Shown: positions 46,442 to 54,541 of the stretch, piece after piece
How positions within the stretch are numbered: the stretch's first letter is position 1
Layout of the letters: each line of letters begins with the position of its first letter
Source of the DNA: Microbispora sp. NBC_01189
GTDB lineage: Bacteria; Actinomycetota; Actinomycetes; Streptosporangiales; Streptosporangiaceae
DNA: 64,000 bases
Assembly (NCBI RefSeq): GCF_036010665.1
Contig: NZ_CP108581.1
Span: forward strand, 6,071,501-6,135,500
Direction: 5' to 3'
Made by a program: the position numbers and the translations under genes
The notes under the pieces: model-generated
Databases searched by the model: none
The model's input: the letters and a program-made list of their open reading frames with translations, nothing else
What the model was told of the DNA's origin: nothing

Positions 46442-46569
46442 TACCGGAGGGTGACGGCCCCGGCAGGCGTGTGACCGAACCGCTGTCGGCGTGGCCTCAA
46501 TGTCGTCATGTCCCCGTCTCCTCACCGGGCCTTCTCAGTGCGCCCGGGTCACACACCGAGGTCTCTTCC

Positions 46570-48195
46570 ATGTCTGACGCGTTCATCGTCTGCTCCGGCC
46601 TGTCCTTCTCCTGGCCCGACGGCACCCCTGTCTTCACCGGCCTGTCCTGCACCATCGGCGGCGGGCGCACCGGGCTCGTCGCCCCCAACGGCGCCGGCAA
46701 GAGCACGCTGCTCAAGCTGATCGCCGGCGAGCACCGGCCTGCCGCCGGCGTCGTCGCCGTCGAGGGCGAGGTCGGCTACCTGCCGCAGAACCTGCCGTTC
46801 ACCGCCGGCCTGACCGTGGCCGAGGTACTCGGCATCGCCCCGGTGATCGCCGCCCTGGACGCCATCGAGTCGGGCGACGCGAGCGAGGAGCACTTCACCG
46901 CGATCGGCAACGACTGGGACATCGAGGAGCGCACCCGCGCCCAGCTCGACCGGCTCGGCCTCGGCGACCTCGCCTTCGACCGCCCGCTCGGCACGCTGAG
47001 CGGCGGCCAGGTCGTCTCACTCGGCCTGGCGGCCCAGCTGCTCCGGCGGCCCGACGTGCTACTGCTCGACGAGCCGACCAACAACCTCGACCTCGCGGCC
47101 CGGCGCAGGCTCCACGACGTGCTCTGCGACTGGACCGGCTGCCTGCTCGTGGTCAGTCATGACCGGGCCCTGCTCGACCGGATGGACCGCATCGCCGAAC
47201 TGGAGCGGGGCGAGATCCGCTTCCACGGTGGCAACTTCACCGCGTACGAGGCGGCCGTACGGGCCGAGCAGGAGGCCGCCGAGCGGACCGTGCGCAGCGC
47301 CGAGCAGGAGCTCAAGCGGGAGAAGCGGGAGATGCAGCAGGCCCGCGAGCGCGCCGAGCGCCGCGCGGGCAACGCCGCGCGCAACCTCAAGAGCGCCGGC
47401 CTGCCGCGCATCGTCGCCGGGGGCATGAAGCGCGGCGCGCAGGAGTCGGCCGGCCGGGCGGGCCAGATGCACGCCGCCCGCGTCGGCGACGCCAGGGCGA
47501 GGCTCGACGAGGCCGAGCGGGCGCTGCGCGACGACCAGCGGATCACGTTGGAACTGCCGGGCACGAACGTGCCCGCTGGGCGCACGGTCTTCCACGGCGA
47601 AGGCCTGCGGGCCCGCGACCTGTTCGCCGGACCGGGTCTCGACCTGACCATCCGCGGCCCCGAGCGCATCGCGCTGACCGGCCCCAACGGCGCGGGCAAG
47701 TCCACCCTGCTGCGCATCGTCGGCGGCGACCTGGCACCCGACGGCGGCACACTGCGGCGGGCCGACGGCCGGGTCGCCTACCTGTCGCAGCGGCTCGACC
47801 TGCTCGACCTCGACCGAACGGTCGCGGAGAACCTGGCGGCCTACGCCCCCGGCATGCCTCCGGCGGAGCGGATGAACCTGCTGGCCCGCTTCCTGTTCCG
47901 GGGGACGCGGGCCCACCTGCCGGTGGGCGCGCTGTCGGGCGGCGAACGGCTGCGCGCCACGCTGGCCTGCGTGCTGTGCGCTGAGCCGGCCCCCCAGCTG
48001 CTGTTGCTCGACGAGCCGACCAACAACCTCGACCTGGTGAGCGTGGCGCAGCTGGAGAGCGCGCTCACCGCGTACGAGGGGGCGTTCGTCGTGGTCAGCC
48101 ACGACGAACGGTTCCTCGCCGAGATCGGGGTCGAGCGGTGGCTGGAGCTCTCCGGCGGCCACCTCCGCCAAACCCCCGGCCCCGCCCCCACCTGA
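46570..48195 (+). CDS. ABC-F family ATPase, probable ribosome-protection/antibiotic-resistance type
   Basis: 541 residues with two ATPase domains and no membrane helices. First: Walker A APNGAGKST, signature LSGGQ, LLLDEPTNNLDL. The linker (about 240-345) is long and highly charged (AEQELKREKREMQQARERAERR), the P-site tRNA interaction arm of this family. Second: GPNGAGKST, LSGGE, LLLDEPTNNLD. ATG at 46570 begins the conserved part; the longer frame from 46438 is unsupported. Such proteins eject ribosome-binding antibiotics or rescue stalled ribosomes. Confidence 0.92.
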   Translation: MSDAFIVCSGLSFSWPDGTPVFTGLSCTIGGGRTGLVAPNGAGKSTLLKLIAGEHRPAAGVVAVEGEVGYLPQNLPFTAGLTVAEVLGIAPVIAALDAIESGDASEEHFTAIGNDWDIEERTRAQLDRLGLGDLAFDRPLGTLSGGQVVSLGLAAQLLRRPDVLLLDEPTNNLDLAARRRLHDVLCDWTGCLLVVSHDRALLDRMDRIAELERGEIRFHGGNFTAYEAAVRAEQEAAERTVRSAEQELKREKREMQQARERAERRAGNAARNLKSAGLPRIVAGGMKRGAQESAGRAGQMHAARVGDARARLDEAERALRDDQRITLELPGTNVPAGRTVFHGEGLRARDLFAGPGLDLTIRGPERIALTGPNGAGKSTLLRIVGGDLAPDGGTLRRADGRVAYLSQRLDLLDLDRTVAENLAAYAPGMPPAERMNLLARFLFRGTRAHLPVGALSGGERLRATLACVLCAEPAPQLLLLDEPTNNLDLVSVAQLESALTAYEGAFVVVSHDERFLAEIGVERWLELSGGHLRQTPGPAPT

Positions 48196-48348
48196 CATCC
48201 GACTCTCCCCGGCGCGTTTTTGCCACAGCCGAGGTTCAGTCGCTGACGCCGGGGGTGTCGCGCTCGTCGCCGTTGTCGCGCTGGTGGCCGCGGCGGGCAT
48301 CGCGGTCGAAGATGCCGATGATCTCGCACGGTCCGCCTTCGGCGCTGG

Positions 48349-49377
48349 TCAGGAGGGATAGCGGTCGGTCCAGTTGTTGGGGAGCGAGGGGTCGGCCATG
48401 AGGTCGAAGGTGAGCTCCACGATGGTGGAGCGGCCTTCGACGGCGTCGAGCCAGTCGGCGGGCAGCGCCCGCAGGCCGTGCCGGGCGCCCAGGATGTTGC
48501 CGCAGACCGCGCCGGTGGAGTCGGAGTCGCCGGAGTGGTTGACCGCGAGGAGGAGGGCTTCGCGGGGGTCGGGTTCGGCCAGCGCGCAGTAGACGGCGAT
48601 GGCGAGCGCCTCCTCCGCGACCCATCCGGCGCCGAGCGACTCGACCTTCTCCGCGGTGGGCCGCCGGGAGTCGGCGGCCAGGTGGACGACGGCACGCAGC
48701 GCGCTCGCCGTCTCCTCGTGCCCGGGGCAGCCGGCGAGGCGGTCGAGCGCCCGCCGTACGGCGCGCTTCAGGGAGTCGCCGCGGACCAGGTCATGGATGA
48801 TCGAGGCGAACGCGCCGGCCGACAGCGAGGCCGTCGGGTGGCCGTGCGTCAGGTAGGAGCAGCGGCCCGCCGTCTCGAACGGGTCGAACACCGACAGTCC
48901 GAAGGGCGCGGAGCGCATGACCGACCCGCAGCCCTTCGACAACGCGTTGATCTCACCGATGGCGCCCGGGGCCGGGACGTCCACGCGCCGCCCGGCGGCG
49001 TACAGTCCGGACAGGCAGGCCGTGCCCGGCGCGCGCCTGGCGTAGAGCCAGGGCTCCTGGCGGAGCCACCCGTTGCGTACGGCTTCGTCGGCGGCGGGCG
49101 GCGCGGCGAACTGCTGGGTGTCGAGCCAGCGCAGGTAGGCGTCGTGGACGGCCGTCACAGGGTCCACGCCGTGCAGGCGTGCCCGGATCAGCCCTTCGGC
49201 GGTGAACAGGGTCATCTGCGTGTCGTCGGTGATCTCGGGGGAGACCATGTCGCGCAGCCCGTCCGGCCCGTATGTGTCACGGATCCGCGCGAGGGGCGTG
49301 AACTCGACCGGTCTGCCCAGGGCGTCTCCGATCGCGCCGCCGAGCACGCAGCCCATGAACCGCGAGTAGTACCCCAT
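48349..49377 (-). CDS. ADP-ribosylglycohydrolase (DraG family)
   Basis: 342 residues. The family's metal-binding signatures are present: GGAIGDALGRP at the N-terminus, EITDDTQMT (about 48-56) and NHSGDSDSTGAVCGNILGA (about 285-303). It should hydrolyse ADP-ribose from proteins, nucleic acid or free ADP-ribosyl derivatives. It starts 3 bp after the upstream gene's stop and is probably co-transcribed with it. The frame downstream of its stop (48236-48348) shows no gene I recognise. Confidence 0.93.
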   Translation of the reverse strand: MGYYSRFMGCVLGGAIGDALGRPVEFTPLARIRDTYGPDGLRDMVSPEITDDTQMTLFTAEGLIRARLHGVDPVTAVHDAYLRWLDTQQFAAPPAADEAVRNGWLRQEPWLYARRAPGTACLSGLYAAGRRVDVPAPGAIGEINALSKGCGSVMRSAPFGLSVFDPFETAGRCSYLTHGHPTASLSAGAFASIIHDLVRGDSLKRAVRRALDRLAGCPGHEETASALRAVVHLAADSRRPTAEKVESLGAGWVAEEALAIAVYCALAEPDPREALLLAVNHSGDSDSTGAVCGNILGARHGLRALPADWLDAVEGRSTIVELTFDLMADPSLPNNWTDRYPS

Positions 49378-49380
49378 GCC

Positions 49381-50025
49381 TCACCGGGCCAGGGAGACGG
49401 TCACGCCGCCGGAGAAGATCGAGTCGTGCAGTTCGACCGACCTGAGGGTCAGGTTCTTCGGCACGTCGAACAGCAGGATCCCCTTGACGCTGTTGCCGGG
49501 GTTGATGTTGTTGAGGAACGCGTTGGAGTCCTTGAGGCCGATCGCGGCGGCTCCGGAGTCGGCGTCGAAGGTGCGGCCCCTGGCGTCGACGAGCTTCTGC
49601 GCCGAGTCGCTGAAGAGCTGCGCCTCGTCACCGATGTTCTTCACGGTCAGGTGGACGAGGATGTACTGGCCCTGGGCCTTGGAGACGGTGAAGCTCTCGC
49701 CGACCTGGGACAGGCCCTTGTCGACCTTGGTGACCTTGAAGGCGAACTTGCCGTCCTTGACCACGTCTCCGAGGCCGGGGGCCTGGGGCTGCTCCGGATC
49801 GCCGGTCCGGGGCTTCTTCGGCTTGGCGGCCTGGCCGGTGTGCTCGGAGGAGCCGGCCGGCTTCGCGCTCGTGTCGTCCTTCCCGCCGCCGCCGAGGAGC
49901 GTGCCGAGGACGATCAGGCCCACGAGTACGGCGCCGCCGATCAGCAGGGCTTTCAGGCAGCCGCCGCCCTTCTTCTGCACCACGATGGTCTGGGGGTACG
50001 GCGGCTGCTGGGGGCTGGTGTGCAT
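49381..50025 (-). CDS. Membrane-anchored DUF4352-like protein
   Basis: 214 residues from ATG 50025, preceded by GGAGAAGG. A short Pro/Gln-rich cytosolic head, one TM helix (ALLIGGAVLVGLIVLGTLL, about 27-45), a Lys/Pro linker, then an immunoglobulin-like domain (FAFKVTKVDKG ... YILVHLTVKNIGDEAQLF ... KGILLFDVPKN) of the DUF4352/telokin-like type. Such domains are extracellular in Gram-positive bacteria; role unknown. Probably heads the operon with the DraG-type gene. Confidence 0.82.
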   Translation of the reverse strand: MHTSPQQPPYPQTIVVQKKGGGCLKALLIGGAVLVGLIVLGTLLGGGGKDDTSAKPAGSSEHTGQAAKPKKPRTGDPEQPQAPGLGDVVKDGKFAFKVTKVDKGLSQVGESFTVSKAQGQYILVHLTVKNIGDEAQLFSDSAQKLVDARGRTFDADSGAAAIGLKDSNAFLNNINPGNSVKGILLFDVPKNLTLRSVELHDSIFSGGVTVSLAR

Positions 50026-50236
50026 GGGAGGCCTTCTCCATCGATGGTGTGAACAGCGACAAGCGCAAGTACAACACACTGTGAACCGCAGACACAAATA
50101 GTCAATTGGTTTCGGAGGCTAATGTCCCCACGTTCGGCGTGAGTAGACCGACGCCGATGGCGCCCCGAACAGGGTGTGTGGCTACACTGTGAATGCCGTA
50201 CACGCTGGTCCTGCCAGCACGAGCAGGAGGAGGCCG

Positions 50237-52090
50237 ATGATGGCGGGAGACGAGGCGACCGTCACCGCGGCCGATATCGCCCGGATGGTGGGCGTCGGCC
50301 GTGCGGCGGTGAGCAACTGGCGGCGGCGGTACGCGGACTTCCCGGCGCCCGTCGGCGGCACCGCGACCAGCCCCACGTTCTCCCTCGAAGCGGTGGAGGA
50401 GTGGCTGCTCGGCCAGGGCAAGGTGGCCGAGGTCCCGCTGAGGGAGCGGGCCTGGCAGCAGATCAGGAACGCCGCCGACGACCTGCATCTCGGCGCGGTG
50501 GTCGCCGAGGCCGCGGAACTACTGCTGGGGCAGGGCAGACGGCGTCTCGTCGCGGCCCCGGCCTGGCGGCTCCTCCAGGAACTCGCCGAGGAGCAGGGGA
50601 GCGCCGAGGCGGCGCGGTTCCTGCTCGACCGCTACGCCGAGGTCCACTCCCGCCGCCTGTTCGAGACCCCGCCGGAGATCGCCCGTTTCATGGCGGATCT
50701 GGCCGGTTCAGGCATCCGGTCGGTCCTCGACCCCGCCTGCGGCCTCGGCACGCTGCTGAGCACGATCGGCCACCTCGACCAGGCCCACGGCCAGGAGGCG
50801 GACGACACCGTCGCGCGCCTCGCCCGCACGCGGCTGGCCCTCGCGGGCATCGAGGGAGCCGTACGCACCGGTGACTCGCTGCGCCACGACTCCTGGCCCG
50901 GCCTCACCGTGGACGCGGTGCTGTGCCACCCGCCGTTCAACGAGCGCAACTGGGGCTACGACGACCTGGTCAGCGACCCCCGGTGGGAGTACGGGCTGCC
51001 GCCGAAGGCCGAGTCGGAGCTCGCCTGGGTGCAGCACGCCCTGGCGCACCTGAAACCCGGCGGTGTCGCCGTCCTGCTGATGCCCGCCGTGGCCGCCAAC
51101 CGCCGGTCCGGCCGCCGGATCAGGAGCAACCTCCTGCGTCAGGGGGCGCTGCAGGCGGTCATCGGCCTGCCGTCCCGGATGGGCGTGGGCACGGGCCTGC
51201 CGCTCCACCTGTGGGTGCTACGCAAGCCGTCCGGCCACGACCCCGTTCCGTCCCACGTCTTCCTGGCGGAGGCCGAGCCGGAGACGTTCGAGGAGATCGC
51301 GAGCCGCTGGCACGAGACGCGTACGGCCCCGGATCCGGAGGCGCGGGGGACCGGTCCGGCGCGTACGGTCCCCATCATCGAGCTGATGGACGAGAACGTC
51401 GACCTCACCCCCGGCCGGCACGTGAGCGCGGACGACCAGGCCCCGGAGCAGCAGTTCCCGGCGGTGCGCGAGCGGCTTCTCGAACGCATCGACCGGCTCT
51501 CGGCGATGATCCCCGACGTCGTCGCCGTCCCGGCGAAGGCGATGCCCACGGTCGATCTCGCCGAGACCGAACGGGCCGGGGCGATCAAGGTGCTCAGCTC
51601 CGGGCGGTACGACGTCACCGGTTCCGGTGATCTCGTCCTCACCGACCAGGACCTCTTCTCCGGCGCCGCGCCGCAGGCCCGCACCCAGCCGGACGACCGG
51701 GTCGTCACGGAACCGGGTGACGTCGTCGTGGCCGCCAGGGCGGGGGAGCTCGCCGTCCGGGTCGTCGCGGACAAGGGCGTCGTGCTCGGCCCGCGGCTCA
51801 CCCTTCTGCGGCCCGACCCGCAGCGCGTCGACGCCTACTTCCTCGCGGGATTCCTCAGAGCGCTCTCCACGCCGTCACCCGGTGGCACCCAGTCGAGCAT
51901 CAGCCGGTTCGACCCGCGCCGCGTGCAGGTCCCGCGCATCCCCGTCGAGGAGCAGCGGCGGTACGGCGAGACGTTCCGCAAGGTCTTCGAGTTCGAAGAC
52001 GAGCTTCGCGACATCGGCGCCGCGGGCCGCGCCGCCGTCGCGTCCATCGTCAAAGGCTTCGGCAAGGGCGAGCTCAGCCCTCCGGAATAG
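50237..52090 (+). CDS. HsdM-like N6-adenine DNA methylase with N-terminal HTH and C-terminal recognition-like region
   Basis: About 617 residues from ATG 50237, with AGGAGGAGG upstream (next codon is also ATG). Residues 8-60 form a MerR/excisionase-like HTH (TAADIARMVGVGRAAVSNWRRR). Then an HsdM helical part and SAM motif I VLDPACGLGTLL (about 163). Motif IV, normally NPPF/Y, reads HPPF (about 231-234), followed by NERNWG. The last ~190 residues (SSGRYDVTGSGDLVLTDQD ... RFDPRRVQVPRIP) resemble a type I specificity half-domain. No HsdR or HsdS lies nearby. With Asn replaced by His in motif IV it may be a weak methylase or a DNA-binding regulator. Confidence 0.8.
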   Translation: MMAGDEATVTAADIARMVGVGRAAVSNWRRRYADFPAPVGGTATSPTFSLEAVEEWLLGQGKVAEVPLRERAWQQIRNAADDLHLGAVVAEAAELLLGQGRRRLVAAPAWRLLQELAEEQGSAEAARFLLDRYAEVHSRRLFETPPEIARFMADLAGSGIRSVLDPACGLGTLLSTIGHLDQAHGQEADDTVARLARTRLALAGIEGAVRTGDSLRHDSWPGLTVDAVLCHPPFNERNWGYDDLVSDPRWEYGLPPKAESELAWVQHALAHLKPGGVAVLLMPAVAANRRSGRRIRSNLLRQGALQAVIGLPSRMGVGTGLPLHLWVLRKPSGHDPVPSHVFLAEAEPETFEEIASRWHETRTAPDPEARGTGPARTVPIIELMDENVDLTPGRHVSADDQAPEQQFPAVRERLLERIDRLSAMIPDVVAVPAKAMPTVDLAETERAGAIKVLSSGRYDVTGSGDLVLTDQDLFSGAAPQARTQPDDRVVTEPGDVVVAARAGELAVRVVADKGVVLGPRLTLLRPDPQRVDAYFLAGFLRALSTPSPGGTQSSISRFDPRRVQVPRIPVEEQRRYGETFRKVFEFEDELRDIGAAGRAAVASIVKGFGKGELSPPE

Positions 52091-52116
52091 GAATCTCCGG
52101 GATGCCTGGAGCCCGG

Positions 52117-52155
52117 CCGAGGCCGGGCGGATCCGCGGTGTCCGCCCGGCCTCGG
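52117..52155. terminator. Strong bidirectional terminator hairpin
   Basis: CCGAGGCCGGGCGGA (52117-52131) is followed by a 9-base loop and its exact complement TCCGCCCGGCCTCGG (52141-52155). A perfect 15-bp GC-rich stem between two convergent genes leaves little doubt that it ends transcription from both sides. Confidence 0.88.
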
Positions 52156-52176
52156 GATCGATCGGTTGGGTCGGGG

Positions 52177-54027
52177 TTACGGGCAGTTGCCGATGTCGCT
52201 TTCGGAGGAGGCCAGGACGACGTTCGTCTTGGCCAGGCCGAGTGCGTCGACGGTGACGTGGACGGCGTTGACGGTCAGGCCCTTGTCGGGGGTGGTGAAC
52301 GAGGTCTGCTCGTTGAGGACGAGCTTGACGACGCCGACGTCGATCGCGGTGTTGGGTGGGATATTGGTCGGTTCCGCGATGACCACCGTGCCGCCGACCT
52401 TGAGGAAGGCGATCGTGGTGGTCCCGGTGGATCCGGCGCAGGTGGTGGTGGAGCTGGAGTTGACGGTCTTCACGGTGATCACCGGGATGCCGGTGATCCC
52501 GATGGTGGTGTCGTCGATGGAGGCGGTCGCCACGGATTTGCCGGGGAATCCGGTGGTCGCGACCTTGGCGCACAGGGCGTGCGCGCTGATCAGTCCGCTG
52601 AGGGTGGCAGTGCAGGGCACCGAGGTGGCGCTGGTCGAGGTGGTGGAGACGGGGCCGGTGTCGGGGGTGCGTGCGATGTTGACCAGCTGGATGCCGGCGA
52701 GGGCGGCGCTCGCGGTCAGGCCGTAGGCCCGTCCGGTCAGCCGCTGCGGCGTGACGGTGACCTGTTCGTCGCCGCACGGTGAGGTGACCGGGTTGTTGGC
52801 GGCGTCGCCGCTGTAGGTCGCGGTCCACCGGTAGGTGCCGGCCGCGCCGATGGTCACGTTGCCGGATGCGGCGGCGCCGCTGCCGGACAGCGTGCCGGTA
52901 CGGGTGGCGATCGGCGTCGCGCAGGTGGTGTCGCCGGGGCCGTACAGCTGGAATGTGACGGTGCCCGTCGGGTGGAACCCGCCGGACAGGGTCGCCGTGT
53001 CGGAGACGTTCCCGCCCGCGGGCGCCTGCCCCGACGGCGTCGTGGCGATCGACGGGGTCGCCTTCGGGACGTGCTCGGTGATCGTTTCAGTGAAGCCCGG
53101 TGACAGGACGCCGTTGAGCAGGAAGTCCACCTTGCAGGAGAGGGTGCTTCCCGGTACGGCTCCGGAGCTGACGGAGACGGTCTCGGTGAAGGTGGCGTCA
53201 TCGCCGCTGGTCACCGTCCGGCTGCCCGGGGTCAGGGACACCGACAGGTTCGGATCGCAGTCGCGCAGCTGGTGGGTGACCGTGACCGGCAGGTTGTGCA
53301 GGGCCGTCAGGATGGTGTCGCTGACCTCCGAGGAGTTGAGGCCGGAGAACAGCCGTCCGCCGGTGGCGTTGGTGATCGCGGTCGCCTGTCCGGTCGAGTT
53401 CAGCCCGGACAGGTCGAACGCGAGCACGGTGATGCCGGCTGCCTGCAGGGCGCTGATCGCGTCGGCCAGCGTATGGCCGTTGCTGGGGTCATGGCTGGGG
53501 GCGTCCCCGATCAGCAACACGATCCGCGTGCTGTTCGGCCGGAAGGCGACCGCCCCGGACGCGACCTGGAACAGACCGTTGATGCCGTCCTCGGGGTAGT
53601 CGCCGCCGCCCGACGCGACCAGGGAGTTGATGCCGTTGGCGACGTCGGTCTGGTTGGCGGTGAGGTTCTGCGCCACCCGGAACGGTGTCGCGTCCCCCGC
53701 GTCCTTGTACTCGGTAACCGCGAACTGCGCGTCCGGCTGCGCCGAAGCGACGGTGGACAAGATGGTGTTCGCGTTGGTCCGCACGTTCGCGATGACCCCG
53801 CCCATGCTCCCGGTCGTGTCGATCAGGAAAGTGATATCCGGCTTGGGCGGGATCGCCGGAGTGGACACGGTCTTGGCGATCGTTGTCGATCCGCCCGGAC
53901 CCAGGTTCAGCGTCACGTCCGCTGGGGTGACCCCGGGCGCGGCGGACGCCGTTCCCGCTCCGGCCACCAGCATCGCACCGGCCGCCACCGCGCATACGGC
54001 GGCCCGGACTCCTCGCGTCATTCTCAC
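52177..54027 (-). CDS. Secreted von Willebrand factor A-domain protein with Ig-like modules
   Basis: 616 residues. Signal peptide (RAAVCAVAAGAMLVAGAGTASA). The vWA domain (about 62-245) has the MIDAS-like DTTGSMGG, a conserved Thr region and LIGDAPSHDP. It is followed by a CARDB/DUF11-like module, an Ig-like beta-sandwich (TFQLYGPGDTTCATP ... YRWTATYSGDAANN), and a C-terminal repeat-poor domain with several Cys. No LPxTG or TM tail, so it is probably released or associated through other proteins. Function unknown. Confidence 0.88.
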   Translation of the reverse strand: MRMTRGVRAAVCAVAAGAMLVAGAGTASAAPGVTPADVTLNLGPGGSTTIAKTVSTPAIPPKPDITFLIDTTGSMGGVIANVRTNANTILSTVASAQPDAQFAVTEYKDAGDATPFRVAQNLTANQTDVANGINSLVASGGGDYPEDGINGLFQVASGAVAFRPNSTRIVLLIGDAPSHDPSNGHTLADAISALQAAGITVLAFDLSGLNSTGQATAITNATGGRLFSGLNSSEVSDTILTALHNLPVTVTHQLRDCDPNLSVSLTPGSRTVTSGDDATFTETVSVSSGAVPGSTLSCKVDFLLNGVLSPGFTETITEHVPKATPSIATTPSGQAPAGGNVSDTATLSGGFHPTGTVTFQLYGPGDTTCATPIATRTGTLSGSGAAASGNVTIGAAGTYRWTATYSGDAANNPVTSPCGDEQVTVTPQRLTGRAYGLTASAALAGIQLVNIARTPDTGPVSTTSTSATSVPCTATLSGLISAHALCAKVATTGFPGKSVATASIDDTTIGITGIPVITVKTVNSSSTTTCAGSTGTTTIAFLKVGGTVVIAEPTNIPPNTAIDVGVVKLVLNEQTSFTTPDKGLTVNAVHVTVDALGLAKTNVVLASSESDIGNCP

Positions 54028-54541
54028 GGTGTCATTCCTTCTGGCGCGGCGTTATGCCGCAACGAATTCGGGATCACTGGCCGTGCAAATCTCTGTGATT
54101 GCGCCGCCCGGAATGTCCTCTCCTCATGTGTCGGCGCGAGCGGACACCAATTCTGCATTGGTGAGAAACCTCGGTGACCTTTTCGGCGCCGGTCGCTGAT
54201 CAACGAGGGGGTGTGGCCACGGTCATATGGTGACCGGTCGGCTAATAGATGTAAATAGTTTGGTTACGGAAAGTTCCCGACCTGCCACGTACAGCGTCGG
54301 TGATCGCGCGGTCCCTCGGTGGGTGCGTGGCTATCGAGCTGTGAACAGGAGACACAAGAATCTCTTGCTATGGACAGGTATTGGTGATCTGCCGTAGATT
54401 GCGGCGCGTGCTACCGGACTGGATCTTCCCGCGATCGGTTTTGGAGCGGTCCTTCAGTTATCACGCGGAACCCGCATTACGGTTTCCTGGTGTGGCGGAG
54501 CACGGCGCGAGCTGGCAAGGGTGGTCGGCGAGGGGTGAGCG
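54028..54541. other. Long divergent intergenic region before the DrmD-like gene
   Basis: 514 bp without a credible gene. 54230-54300 is A/T-rich (GGTCGGCTAATAGATGTAAATAGTTTGG area), which suits a promoter for the leftward vWA gene, and 54340-54420 (AAGAATCTCTTGCTATGGAC) suits one for the rightward operon. No CRISPR, tRNA or conserved frame was found. Confidence 0.4.

Noticed and set aside
48236..48348. Minus-strand coding fragment after the DraG gene (EIIGIFDRDARRGHQRD)
   Set aside because: Looks protein-like, but there is no start, ribosome site or recognised family; too short to annotate.
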